A stretch of 64,000 nt of DNA from Desulfamplus sp964425195 (GCA_964425195.1 CAYRLG010000001.1:174977-238976); one strand, 5' to 3'; counted from the first letter of the stretch, positions 51,524 to 60,111 are shown. The notes: a model not told the origin generated them from the letters alone. Translations and numbers: made by a program.

Positions 51524-52921
51524 ATGACTATCTACACCTTTATAAACAGCCACCTTTATTTTAGGATAATAAGTAGAGCTATAAACCCTCTTTTTTATGC
51601 CGCTATCTTATACTCTTCTATTCTATTTTTATCCATTACGATAAGTTCTAACGCTACGGCAGATACATTAAAGTTTGAACCGTGGTTGACTCTTGAACAG
51701 GAGTATAGCGACAATACTCTCTTTACTGCCAATAATCCTCAAAGCGATAATATTACAACTTTATCTCCAGCATTTTCCGTTAAAAAAAGAACTACAAGGC
51801 TTGATGGAGATATTACAGCAGCAGTTGACGCTGTTTTGTATCAAGAGTTAGACGACTTAAATGCTATTGATAAACGAACCTTAGCCTCTTTGAGTTATCT
51901 TTTTACTGAAAGGCTTAAACTTGGGATATCAGGTGGATATATTGAAGATTCTCGAGCTGACAGAGAGGTAGGAGAGACTGGGCTTATCTTCTCTGGAGAT
52001 CGAGAGCAGATACGGAGCAACTTTTCAGGGCAATATAACTTTTCAGAGATTACTATAGTTGAGGCTTCTTTTGGATATTTTAATGAGAAGATTGACTCTT
52101 CTGATGTTGCTACCCTATTTTCAGACAATGAAGATAATAACACATTTAATGCTCGACTCTCTGCCTCTCACAACATTTCAAAAATTGTCCGAAATACAAC
52201 AGCACTATTTGATATAAGCTATATGAACTACAAATCCGACTCTCCAAATATAAGAGCCATAGCTTATAATGAGTTGCCAGATGAGATACTGGTTGTAATA
52301 GCTGATCCAGAAGATAGCAACTACCCTGAATTATTAAGACACTTTTTATCTAAATCAAACTACGATGTATGGAATATCTCTGCCGGTTTTTCTAAAGAGA
52401 TGACAGAACGACTATCTTATTTTATAAAAAGCGGGGCAAGTTGTGTTGTATCTGACGAGGCATCTTCGCTATCTATAACATCTTCTGATACCACTTTGTA
52501 CAGTGCAAGCTCATCACTTGATGCCCCAACCACTTGGGGATGGTTGCTCTTTAGCGGCATGAGTTACAAAGGAGTATATGACCGTATTGATGCAACTATC
52601 TCTCGTGACGTTCAAACTGCAAGCTCTCTTAACGGAACCACAGAGAGAAGCGGTTTTTCGTTAAAATATACCCGTAGCTTTACTGAAAAACTTAGTGCAA
52701 GGCTCTCTGGAAACTTTTATCTTAATCAAAGTGACAGAGTTAGCCGTTCTGACATTGATGAGTTGACAATAAACACTGGAGCTGGCTTTACCTACAACCT
52801 TTCAAAATTGTGGAAAGGTTCTCTTGATTGGAACTACACAAAAGTTGAAGAGAGAGATAGTGATATTGAAAAAGATAGAAATCGAGTATATGCAAGGGTT
52901 GTTAAAACTTTTGAGCTATAA
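51524..52921 (+). CDS. Outer-membrane beta-barrel protein, PEP-CTERM-system associated
   Basis: The 465-residue protein has a signal peptide ending SNATA (about residue 47) and then alternating strands rich in aromatic and polar residues, as in the beta-barrel family found between the OPX and Wzz genes in exosortase loci. FEPWLTLEQEYSDNTLFTAN at the mature N-terminus and the final-strand pattern NRVYARVVKTFEL (aromatic penultimate position) fit. It is a candidate outer-membrane channel or modulator for polysaccharide export. A single Cys near 307 is unusual for a barrel. The start is 3 bp after the OPX stop, so translation is coupled. Confidence 0.83.
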   Translation: MTIYTFINSHLYFRIISRAINPLFYAAILYSSILFLSITISSNATADTLKFEPWLTLEQEYSDNTLFTANNPQSDNITTLSPAFSVKKRTTRLDGDITAAVDAVLYQELDDLNAIDKRTLASLSYLFTERLKLGISGGYIEDSRADREVGETGLIFSGDREQIRSNFSGQYNFSEITIVEASFGYFNEKIDSSDVATLFSDNEDNNTFNARLSASHNISKIVRNTTALFDISYMNYKSDSPNIRAIAYNELPDEILVVIADPEDSNYPELLRHFLSKSNYDVWNISAGFSKEMTERLSYFIKSGASCVVSDEASSLSITSSDTTLYSASSSLDAPTTWGWLLFSGMSYKGVYDRIDATISRDVQTASSLNGTTERSGFSLKYTRSFTEKLSARLSGNFYLNQSDRVSRSDIDELTINTGAGFTYNLSKLWKGSLDWNYTKVEERDSDIEKDRNRVYARVVKTFEL

Positions 52922-53029
52922 TCGAGCTATAATAGGCTACTTATCTCTATGCCCCCCCTATATTTTCCCCATTATGAGTGCAGCAGATTTTATGAATCGT
53001 AATTTTGACAATAAATACAAGGAGAGTTA

Positions 53030-54589
53030 ATGCAAGAAGAGAATACATTGGGAATCAGCGATATTATTGCAATTATCAATCTGCGAAAGTGGTTTTTGAT
53101 TCTCCCTGCTCTGCTGGTAATTACCACTTCAGTTTGTATAGCACTTTTGTTACCACCTATCTATAAATCAGAATCAACAATATTAATAAAAGAACAAGAT
53201 ATTCCCGGAGATTATGTTAAAACCAGCATGACATCATACGCCGAGCAGAGAATACAGAGCATAAATCAAAAGGTTATGACCTCTTCAAGGCTTATGGAAC
53301 TTATTAACAGGTTTGATCTATATCCAGATTTACGGCAAAAAAAGACAACAGACGAGATTATTGCCATAATGAGTAAAGATATAAAGCTACAACCAGTTAA
53401 TGTTGAGCTACCAGACCCTAAAACTGGCAGAGAGAAGGTTATGACTATTGCATTTACCATCTCCTATGAGGGTAAAAATGCGGCAAAGACACAGCAGGTG
53501 GTAACTGCTATTACATCATTTTACTTAAGCGAAGATTTGCAAGTACGAGAGCAGCAAGCATCAGAGACCGTAACCTTTTTGAATGTTGAAATTGAACGTG
53601 TAAAAAAGAGCATGGATGAGAAAGAGGCTCTACTTTCAGACTTTAAACAGGCAAATATTCAAAGCCTTCCAGAGGTATTTCAATTGAACATTCAGACACT
53701 AAATAGTGCTGAAAATGCTATTGAAAGAGAGCAAGAGCGATTAAGAGGCATGAAAGAGAGGGCTGACTATTTAGAGAGTCAACTTGCTACTGTAAAATCT
53801 AATGTTGAGATAGAAGAGGAGATTCGCCTAAAACAGCTTGAGATGCAACTTGCTAACCTTAAAAGTCAATTTTCTGACCAATATCCAGATGTTGTCAACG
53901 CTAAAAAGGAGATTGAAAAAGTTCGTGCTGTTGTAAAGCAGAAAAAAGCAGAGAACAGGGGGCAACCAGATAATCCGCTTTATATATCACTTGCTTCACA
54001 GCTTGCAGCCACTCGGGCAGATATGGCATCCTCAAGAGAGCAGATTGCCCAACTAAAACGTCAGGCTGAAGAGTACAGGGGAAAAGTTGCAGCTACGCCT
54101 AAAACTGAAGAGACATATACACAGATGGTATCAGAGATAGCCAATCTAAAACATAAATATAATGAACTGCAACAAAAAGCTATGGAGGCTACACTCTCTT
54201 TATCGCTGCAAACTGAACAAAAAGGTGAGCGTTTTACACTTATTGAGCCAGCAAGACTTCCTGAAAAACCATACAAACCAAACCGCCTTGCTATTGTACT
54301 TATTGGCTTTGTACTTGGTATAGGTGCAGGTGTTGGAATGGCAGCTCTTGCAGAATTTTCAGATACATCATTTAGGAGTGCAGAATCTTTAGAGCGTGCC
54401 ACAGGTTTTCCTGTATTGGCAGAGATACCAAGAATTATCACCTTAAAAGATAGGGTAGAACGGACATTAAAATTGAGCATTGGATTTGTGCTAATTCTCG
54501 CACTTTTAGCAGGAGGGTTGGCTGCATTCCATTTTTATGTGATGGATCTAAATGTTCTTACAGTTAAAATCATGAACCGTTTTTCATGA
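53030..54589 (+). CDS. Polysaccharide chain-length determinant (Wzz family, PEP-CTERM-system type)
   Basis: The 519-residue inner-membrane protein (SD AAGGAG) has TM1 about 16-40 (WFLILPALLVITTSVCIALL), a long periplasmic coiled coil (about 160-390), and PARLPEKPYKPNRLAIVLIG, the Pro-rich motif leading into TM2. After that comes a cytoplasmic-looking stretch with AEFSDTSFRSAESLERATGFPVLAEIP and a further C-terminal helix. This is the co-polymerase that sets polymer length and works with the kinase-like protein encoded next. The kinase domain is separate here, as in other exosortase loci. Confidence 0.93.
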   Translation: MQEENTLGISDIIAIINLRKWFLILPALLVITTSVCIALLLPPIYKSESTILIKEQDIPGDYVKTSMTSYAEQRIQSINQKVMTSSRLMELINRFDLYPDLRQKKTTDEIIAIMSKDIKLQPVNVELPDPKTGREKVMTIAFTISYEGKNAAKTQQVVTAITSFYLSEDLQVREQQASETVTFLNVEIERVKKSMDEKEALLSDFKQANIQSLPEVFQLNIQTLNSAENAIEREQERLRGMKERADYLESQLATVKSNVEIEEEIRLKQLEMQLANLKSQFSDQYPDVVNAKKEIEKVRAVVKQKKAENRGQPDNPLYISLASQLAATRADMASSREQIAQLKRQAEEYRGKVAATPKTEETYTQMVSEIANLKHKYNELQQKAMEATLSLSLQTEQKGERFTLIEPARLPEKPYKPNRLAIVLIGFVLGIGAGVGMAALAEFSDTSFRSAESLERATGFPVLAEIPRIITLKDRVERTLKLSIGFVLILALLAGGLAAFHFYVMDLNVLTVKIMNRFS

Positions 54590-54608
54590 TAAGGAATATT
54601 TTGTAATT

Positions 54609-55529
54609 ATGAAATTGAGAAAAGCGTTAGATAAAGCAAGGGATGAGAGAGTCAAACTGATTGATATTGATCAAGATATATCTGAATCTGATATAAAAAA
54701 TAGCCATGAGATTATCTTTAATAAAATATCTGAACCTATTGTTGAGAATAATTTAAAATCTATACCTAATGATATTAATACCGCTTATCCTGATACAACA
54801 TCTGAATCTGCTATAGAAGAAGAGCCTTCTCAAAAAGATATTTTATGGAGAAAGCCTGTTTATGCCAACTCTCAGACTTACAAAATAAATCCTGATGTTG
54901 TTGCTGCAAACAGAGGTGTCTGTATAAACCCCAATGCTCAAGAGATACAGCGTTATAAAATTCTTAAAACAAGAATTTATCAACATTTAGAGGCAAATGC
55001 CCTAAATACAATTATGATCACAAGCCCAAATAAAAGAGAAGGTAAAACTGTAAATGCTATCAATATGGCTTTTACATTTGCACGAGGCATGAATCAGACA
55101 GTGTTGCTGGTTGATTGCGACTTTACAGGGCAAGATATCCACAAATATTTAGGAATTGATAGCAGCGTAAGTCTTATTGACTACTTTATGGAAGGAACTC
55201 CCCTAAACGAGCTTATAATTTGGCCCGGCGTTGATAAGTTGACAATTATCTCTGGCAATAGGACAATTGTTGATGGTTCTGAGATTCTCTCCTCTAAAAA
55301 GATGGAAGAGCTTGTACATGAGATGAAGCATAGATATGATGACAGATACGTGATATTTGATGCTCCACCTGTTTTAGAACATGCAGAAGCTATAGCAATG
55401 GCTCCTATGGTTGATGGGATAATAGTGGTGGTTGAAGCAGGAGTTACACCTAAAAAAGATGTACAAAAGGCAATATCCATGCTACCAAAAGAGAAGATTG
55501 TTGGGCTACTGTTGAATAAACGGGTTTAA
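54609..55529 (+). CDS. Tyrosine-kinase-like P-loop ATPase (PEP-CTERM-system BY-kinase family)
   Basis: The 306-residue cytoplasmic protein has a variable acidic N-terminus and a C-terminal P-loop domain: EIQRYKILKTRIYQHL, Walker A in SPNKREGKTVNAINMAFTFA (about 138-150), Walker A-prime VLLVDCDFTGQDIHKYLG and Walker B YVIFDAPPVLEHAEAIAM. It matches the separate tyrosine autokinase partner of the Wzz protein. The C-terminus (GLLLNKRV) lacks the usual cluster of tyrosines, so autophosphorylation is doubtful; it may act as an ATP-driven regulator only. Confidence 0.88.
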   Translation: MKLRKALDKARDERVKLIDIDQDISESDIKNSHEIIFNKISEPIVENNLKSIPNDINTAYPDTTSESAIEEEPSQKDILWRKPVYANSQTYKINPDVVAANRGVCINPNAQEIQRYKILKTRIYQHLEANALNTIMITSPNKREGKTVNAINMAFTFARGMNQTVLLVDCDFTGQDIHKYLGIDSSVSLIDYFMEGTPLNELIIWPGVDKLTIISGNRTIVDGSEILSSKKMEELVHEMKHRYDDRYVIFDAPPVLEHAEAIAMAPMVDGIIVVVEAGVTPKKDVQKAISMLPKEKIVGLLLNKRV

Positions 55530-55553
55530 GCAGAAGGATTTTAAAGAGGTTAG

Positions 55554-56753
55554 ATGTACACTCAATTTTACGGACTTAATTCAAAACCATTTAGGTTAGT
55601 TCCTAACCCTGCCTATATCTATCTTAGCTCACGTCACCAAAATGCGTTGACTTACCTTGAGTACGGATTGACTGAAAATATAGGCTTTATTATGCTTACA
55701 GGCGATATTGGGATGGGAAAAACAACCTTAGTTCGCCATATTATCAACAATATTGAGTCAAATGTCGAAGTTGCTGTTATCTTCAATACCATGATATTTT
55801 CCAATGATCTGCTGCTTATGATCCTTAGCGAGTTTGAAATTGAGTATGAACAAGGAATAAGTAAAGCAGCATCTCTTACACTTCTGTACAACCATCTTAT
55901 CGCCTGCTACTCAAAAGGTAAAAAAGTGCTGCTTATAATTGATGAAGCACAAAACTTGAGCCATGAGGTGCTTGAAGAGATAAGAATGATCTCCAATCTT
56001 CAAACTGATAATGAGATGCTTATTCAGATAATGATTGTTGGGCAACCTGAGCTTAAAGAGAAACTTCGATCTAAGTCTCTACACCAATTTGCACAACGAA
56101 TTGGTGTAAGTTACCATATATATCCAATGGATAGGCAAGAGACTTATAACTATATCACCCACCGTTTAAAAGTAGCCGGTGGTTCAGAAGATATTTTCGA
56201 TAAAGGTGCTATTGACGTAATTACAGAGGCATCTGGTGGTATCCCAAGAGTTATAAATCTTTTGTGCGATGCCTGCTTAGTTTATGGATTTGCTGATGAA
56301 GTAAATCCAATTTCTGCCGATATTGTAAAACAGGTGCTTGCAGATAAGGGTGGAATCGGGATATATACACCTTGTAAGATATCTTCTGATGATACTCTTT
56401 ATTGTGAAAACTCTTATAAAGAAGATATAACAGATAGGCAATATACAGAATCTCAAGATTTTATAAGCAATTCAAATACTCTGCCCTGTTTTATAAATGA
56501 AGAGGAGTATCAAACCCTTTGCCAAAGAGTTGAGACATTGGAAAAGAGTGTACAAAGTATGCAAACAGATATCCAATCGCACATAAAAGAGCTACAATCC
56601 AGAGCAGAATTTTGTAGAGATGAGTTGGTTAAAAATCTCCAGCGAATGATTATGATCGAAAAAACTCAAAACTTAAGAATTGCCTTTGATTATATCTCTA
56701 AAATTAATGCTAAAGCTCCCCTCAAGAATACCGATTCACCTAAACAGAAATAA
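55554..56753 (+). CDS. ExeA-like AAA ATPase, PEP-CTERM-system associated
   Basis: The 399-residue protein starts with YGLNSKPFRLVPNPAYIYLS, the hallmark of this family, followed by Walker A GDIGMGKTT (50-58), Walker B VLLIIDEAQNLSHEVLEEI and sensor regions LLCDACLVYGFAD. The last 110 residues are an insertion with coiled-coil character (about 320-385, QRVETLEKSVQSMQTDI) and no known domain. ExeA/GspA relatives help place secretins through peptidoglycan. Exosortase loci always carry a copy of this family, but its job there is unknown. It lies directly after the kinase-like gene. Confidence 0.9.
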   Translation: MYTQFYGLNSKPFRLVPNPAYIYLSSRHQNALTYLEYGLTENIGFIMLTGDIGMGKTTLVRHIINNIESNVEVAVIFNTMIFSNDLLLMILSEFEIEYEQGISKAASLTLLYNHLIACYSKGKKVLLIIDEAQNLSHEVLEEIRMISNLQTDNEMLIQIMIVGQPELKEKLRSKSLHQFAQRIGVSYHIYPMDRQETYNYITHRLKVAGGSEDIFDKGAIDVITEASGGIPRVINLLCDACLVYGFADEVNPISADIVKQVLADKGGIGIYTPCKISSDDTLYCENSYKEDITDRQYTESQDFISNSNTLPCFINEEEYQTLCQRVETLEKSVQSMQTDIQSHIKELQSRAEFCRDELVKNLQRMIMIEKTQNLRIAFDYISKINAKAPLKNTDSPKQK

Positions 56754-56819
56754 TCTTATAAATAAAATGGTAGTTGTCCAACATCATAAAAAAAGCAAGC
56801 CAATAAAAAGAGGTATGAG

Positions 56820-57410
56820 ATGGAACAACGAAAAGAGACTCTTCAAGATAGTATAAAAGATACCTCATTTCTCTATCATACAAGGAGGGTTGCCCCAGTG
56901 ACCGAGCACGAGATATTGCTTGAAAAAGAGCTGGCAAAAAGGAGCAGAGACATAGAAACTCTGCAACGAATACATAACTCAGTCAGTATTGAGCTTTTAG
57001 AGACAAACAAGGCAATATCAGTTCTGGCAAAAAAATATGAAAAGGTAAGCCAAGAGAAAGAGCTTGCAATTGCAGAGCAGATTGAGAGCAAAATATTACC
57101 CTCAATTCTTACAATGAAAGATGCTGTAAAAAATAATAGTGCTTTAGAGTTAGAGATAGAGATAATCTCTTCTCAGGTAAGAGCATTAATAAGAGCATTG
57201 ACAATTGGAGACGATAGCTTTAACCAACTGACTCCTACAGAAATGCGTGTTGCAATTATGATTAAAAATGGCTTAACTTCTCATGAGATAGCCAAAAATC
57301 TATTTATTTCTGAAAGTACAGTCAAAACTCATAGAAAAAATATAAGAAATAAACTTAATCTTCAAAATAAAAAGCTAAATCTGGCTACCTGTTTGAGCCA
57401 AATTATGTAA
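56820..57410 (+). CDS. LuxR-type HTH regulator with N-terminal coiled coil, no receiver
   Basis: The 196-residue protein has a helical/coiled-coil first half (about 35-130, EILLEKELAKRSRDIETLQR) and a C-terminal GerE/LuxR HTH: LTPTEMRVAIMIKNGLTSHEI, FISESTVKTHRKNIRNKL (about 137-180). No receiver, PAS or ligand domain is visible, so it is likely regulated by oligomerisation or by a partner. It probably regulates the polysaccharide/exosortase genes, because it is the last gene before a strong terminator and belongs to the same transcription direction. A target site is not known; the inverted repeats at 17535 and 17661 are candidates. Confidence 0.82.
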   Translation: MEQRKETLQDSIKDTSFLYHTRRVAPVTEHEILLEKELAKRSRDIETLQRIHNSVSIELLETNKAISVLAKKYEKVSQEKELAIAEQIESKILPSILTMKDAVKNNSALELEIEIISSQVRALIRALTIGDDSFNQLTPTEMRVAIMIKNGLTSHEIAKNLFISESTVKTHRKNIRNKLNLQNKKLNLATCLSQIM

Positions 57411-57433
57411 AATAAAAACAATGTGTTATCTAT

Positions 57434-57463
57434 AAAGTGGGTATATGGATATACCCACTTTTT
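57434..57463 (+). terminator. Strong Rho-independent terminator closing the polysaccharide locus
   Basis: A perfect 13-bp stem, AAAGTGGGTATAT (57434-57446) and ATATACCCACTTT (57449-57461), is followed by two more T residues; the A-rich flank also makes it work in reverse. It sits 24 bp after the LuxR-type gene. Confidence 0.85.
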
Positions 57464-57561
57464 GGCACAAAAAATCCCCCTTTTCTTTTCTATTTTTGTG
57501 TATTAGGGTAAAATCCAAAATAGAAATTAAAGGCTCATTGAAAAATAAGTTAAAGTTTTTA

Positions 57562-57636
57562 AGAAAAAGCCAAACCTGTTGAGAAGCAGGGACGGAAAGC
57601 TACGGGTCTTATAAAATTAAAGATAGCCGGGTTACC
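57562..57636 (+). ncRNA. GEMM-I (cyclic dinucleotide) riboswitch aptamer
   Basis: The conserved core of the c-di-GMP-I aptamer is readable in order: CCAAACC (57570-57576), a P1b hairpin with a GAGA tetraloop (stem CCTGTT/AGCAGG, 57575-57590), GGGACGGAAAGCT (57589-57601), the receptor arm CGGGTCT ... AAGATAGC, and CGGGTTACC (57628-57636) as the 3' strand. Both Vc2 aptamer positions A47 and C92 appear conserved, but the base aligning with G20 (just before CAAACC) reads C rather than G. The aptamer is followed by a terminator that reuses its 3' strand and then by a PilZ gene. Ligand identity, c-di-GMP or a related dinucleotide, is inferred. Confidence 0.88.
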
Positions 57637-57660
57637 TTAAACAAAGGTACCCGGCTTTTT
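57625..57660 (+). terminator. Riboswitch expression-platform terminator
   Basis: AGCCGGGTTACC (57625-57636) pairs with GGTACCCGGCT (57646-57656), with one bulged base, followed by five T residues. The left arm is the 3' strand of the aptamer, so ligand binding should block this terminator and allow transcription (an ON switch). It lies 80 bp upstream of the PilZ gene. Confidence 0.85.
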
Positions 57661-57740
57661 GCGTTTTAGGCATCAATTAAACTGTACAGATAACTAATGT
57701 CTTAATTTACCCGTAATATAGCAGAAAAAGGAGTTGTGAA

Positions 57741-58130
57741 ATGAACGTGACAGCAGCTACAAAAACTGAGGTTAGAAAATATCCGAGAGTTATTCCTGAT
57801 AAAGATGTGTATGCAGTATTTGGAGTTGAAAAGAATATAATTGGTAAATTGTGTGATATTAGCATGGGTGGTATTTCTTGCAAACATTTCACAGATTCAG
57901 ATAATGGTTACGATTACTCATCCCTTGACCTCTTTACTTTAGACAATCAGTTTTATATGAGCAGAATACCATGTTCGATTATTTACAGCGTTAATCTTGA
58001 TGAAGATAATGAGATAAACAATAAGATGACAGTTAAAAGTCGTAGAGTTGGTGTGAAATTTGCTAAATTGAACTTTTTACACAAGAGTCAACTAAAGAGC
58101 TTTGTAGAAGATTTAAGAGTCTGGAATTAA
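57741..58130 (+). CDS. PilZ-domain c-di-GMP receptor protein
   Basis: The 129-residue single-domain protein has the PilZ c-di-GMP signature: RxxxR in RKYPRV (residues 12-17) and DxSxGG in DISMGGISCK (about 40-49). Free-standing PilZ proteins bind c-di-GMP and transmit the signal to a partner such as a polysaccharide synthase or secretion ATPase. The gene has SD AAGGAG and lies 80 bp after a cyclic-dinucleotide riboswitch terminator, so both its synthesis and its activity may follow the second messenger. Four exosortase substrates follow immediately. Confidence 0.9.
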   Translation: MNVTAATKTEVRKYPRVIPDKDVYAVFGVEKNIIGKLCDISMGGISCKHFTDSDNGYDYSSLDLFTLDNQFYMSRIPCSIIYSVNLDEDNEINNKMTVKSRRVGVKFAKLNFLHKSQLKSFVEDLRVWN

Positions 58131-58231
58131 AAGTATTATAATTTTATCAGTTAGACAGACTCAGTTGATTATCTTAAATATTGAATCTGTCATATATATT
58201 AATTAAGTAATTGTTTTTAAGGAGAAACATT

Positions 58232-58789
58232 ATGAAAAAGTTAAGGATTCTAATTGTTGCATGTATAGTTTCATGTTCTCTGTTTTTAGTGGCTGGGTCT
58301 GCGATGGCTGCATCAACGGCTTGGGTTATCACAGATACTCAAAATGACAATGCATATGCAAGTTTAACCAGAAAAAGTTCTTTCGATACTGGCGAAGGCT
58401 TTGCCATATATGCATATAATAATTTAGATAGTGCCATCACTCTGTTAGACTCGACTATCGTTAGTGCTGACCTGTATTATAACAAGGACAATAATACCCT
58501 TAAAGTGACAGGCTCTGATGAAGAGGATAGAGAAACAGTTCTTGGTACATTACAACTCAACTCTGGGGGGCAATTCGCATTCTACTTTTTCGATAGCAAC
58601 TCTAACAAATATGACATATCATACACATTGGGTACTGGAAAATATGTATTGACTGACGGTAGTGGAAACATGAGTCAAAGAATTGACTTACATGATGCTG
58701 CTCCCGTCCCCATCCCAGCATCAGTAATTCTTTTCGGTACTGGTTTATTAGGCTTAGTTGGGCTTAAGCGCAGAAAAACAGAGGTTTAG
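58232..58789 (+). CDS. VPIPA-CTERM exosortase substrate protein 1
   Basis: From ATG 58232 (SD AAGGAG) the 185-residue protein has a signal peptide (ILIVACIVSCSLFLVAGSAMA), a polar mature region rich in Asp, Ser and Asn without cysteine, and a C-terminal sorting signal VPIPASVILFGTGLLGLVGLKRRK: motif, hydrophobic helix, basic tail. It would be exported, cleaved at the motif by the XrtD-like exosortase and attached to the envelope or matrix. The mature sequence resembles no domain I know. The frame opens upstream at 58211, but the SD supports 58232. Confidence 0.88.
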   Translation: MKKLRILIVACIVSCSLFLVAGSAMAASTAWVITDTQNDNAYASLTRKSSFDTGEGFAIYAYNNLDSAITLLDSTIVSADLYYNKDNNTLKVTGSDEEDRETVLGTLQLNSGGQFAFYFFDSNSNKYDISYTLGTGKYVLTDGSGNMSQRIDLHDAAPVPIPASVILFGTGLLGLVGLKRRKTEV

Positions 58790-58827
58790 GATAGTAGGAT
58801 AGCGAAATAGTAGTTTAGGTAAAAATA

Positions 58828-58848
58828 CCTCCGGCATATTGTCGGAGG
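58828..58848 (+). other. GC-rich hairpin between two exosortase substrate genes
   Basis: CCTCCGGC (58828-58835), loop ATATT, GTCGGAGG (58841-58848), with a G-U pair. It is flanked by GGTA and TACC, which could extend the stem, and has no T-run. It probably stabilises the upstream mRNA or reduces read-through to the next gene rather than terminating. Confidence 0.45.
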
Positions 58849-58921
58849 AATACCAAATGGCTAAAGCCCTTGATTATTATAACCATGCATAACAAACCAA
58901 ACACTATAAAGGAGGACTACT

Positions 58922-59398
58922 ATGAAAAAGATACTATTTCTAACAGTCTTTTGTGCTGTATTTATTATGCACTCTTATGCATGGTCAGCTTTGACTACGC
59001 ATAAATTTGATTCCAAAATAATAGATTTAGGCACAATAAAGGAAGATTTTTTATGGTCAAATACAGATGATGCCTTAGACAATTACAGTCTGACTTTCGC
59101 TGTTGAAAATGACAATGGAGTGGACTTTAAAGTTAATATGCAAAAAAACCAGATTATCTGGTTCTTTGATGGAAAAGAGAACAAATGGAATACCGCAGAT
59201 AAAGATTCAGCTTCATGGCTTTGGACAAAGCATTTTGACAAAGGTTCTTATACGTTAAATATTTATGGTAAGATAATAAACGCCCACATGGTGTTAGGTA
59301 ATAGCAATCCAGTTCCGCTTCCAAGTGCGTTGATATTTTTGGTATCTGGGATAGTTGGTTTGTTTTCAATACGTAGATTTAAAAAACCAGTTGCATGA
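58922..59398 (+). CDS. VPLPS-CTERM exosortase substrate protein 2
   Basis: The 158-residue protein has a signal peptide (ILFLTVFCAVFIMHSYAWS), a mature domain with alternating beta-strand-like segments (YSLTFAVENDNGVDFKVNM), and a C-terminal signal VPLPSALIFLVSGIVGLFSIRRF with a basic tail. The motif has Ser instead of Ala after the second Pro. Length and composition resemble other small exosortase substrates. SD AAAGGAGG precedes the ATG. Confidence 0.85.
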   Translation: MKKILFLTVFCAVFIMHSYAWSALTTHKFDSKIIDLGTIKEDFLWSNTDDALDNYSLTFAVENDNGVDFKVNMQKNQIIWFFDGKENKWNTADKDSASWLWTKHFDKGSYTLNIYGKIINAHMVLGNSNPVPLPSALIFLVSGIVGLFSIRRFKKPVA

Positions 59399-59408
59399 GG
59401 TTCTAATT

Positions 59409-60038
59409 ATGAAAAAGATATTTATTAGTTTGTGCATTATATTATTAATGGTGAGTTTTACAGGGATAGCTGGAGCGGTGATGGCACCATCAACAACTAC
59501 TTATACTACTTTCACTCCAAGCCCTGCTGATTTAGATGGTTTAGATCATGGTAAATATTATAGATGGGGAATTAATTTTACAATTCCAGAAGGTCAAAAG
59601 ATCACAGGGGCATCACTTTTTTTTGATGATATAAGAAATTCGGATAATAGTAATAATGATTTATGGATTACTCTTTTAAAACTAGGTCCCTCAAACAGCG
59701 TAACTGTGCATAATGATAATAACTCATTTAATAACTTCAATAATGCTATTAATAAGGGAAATGGAATTTTATTATATCATTATGAAGATTTATCAAACAC
59801 GGCACAGGATATCACTTTTACTTTTGATTATAGTCAATTAACTACTCTTAACGATTACCTTTCAGACGGGAATTTCGGAATTGGATTTGACCCAGATTGC
59901 CACTTTTATAATTCTGGCATATCACTTACAATTGAAACAAGCCCTGTTCCAATTCCAGCATCAATTTTCCTACTTGCTCCTGCTCTTTTAGGTGTTGTAG
60001 GATTCTCAAGAAAACGTAACATAAGACAACATATATAA
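59409..60038 (+). CDS. VPIPA-CTERM exosortase substrate protein 3
   Basis: From ATG 59409 the 209-residue protein has a signal peptide (ISLCIILLMVSFTGIAGAV), a mature region with Asn/Asp-rich stretches (NSDNSNNDLW, HNDNNSFNNFNNAIN), and a C-terminal VPIPASIFLLAPALLGVVGFSRKR. The mature segment ITGASLFFDDIRNSDN and ITFTFDYSQLTTLNDYL recalls beta-sandwich domains of PEP-CTERM proteins. It lies 10 bp after substrate 2 and is probably co-transcribed. The frame is open to 59355, overlapping the previous gene. Confidence 0.86.
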   Translation: MKKIFISLCIILLMVSFTGIAGAVMAPSTTTYTTFTPSPADLDGLDHGKYYRWGINFTIPEGQKITGASLFFDDIRNSDNSNNDLWITLLKLGPSNSVTVHNDNNSFNNFNNAINKGNGILLYHYEDLSNTAQDITFTFDYSQLTTLNDYLSDGNFGIGFDPDCHFYNSGISLTIETSPVPIPASIFLLAPALLGVVGFSRKRNIRQHI

Positions 60039-60111
60039 ATACAAAAGATATTCTATATGAATCAAAACGTTTACATTGAAACAAATTTTGTAACTTATGG
60101 GAAAATAAGCC

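Noticed and set aside
57463..57485. TGGCAC after the operon terminator as a possible sigma-54 promoter for the PilZ gene
   Set aside because: The downstream half expected as TTGC at the right spacing is absent; the sequence runs into A- and C-tracts instead.
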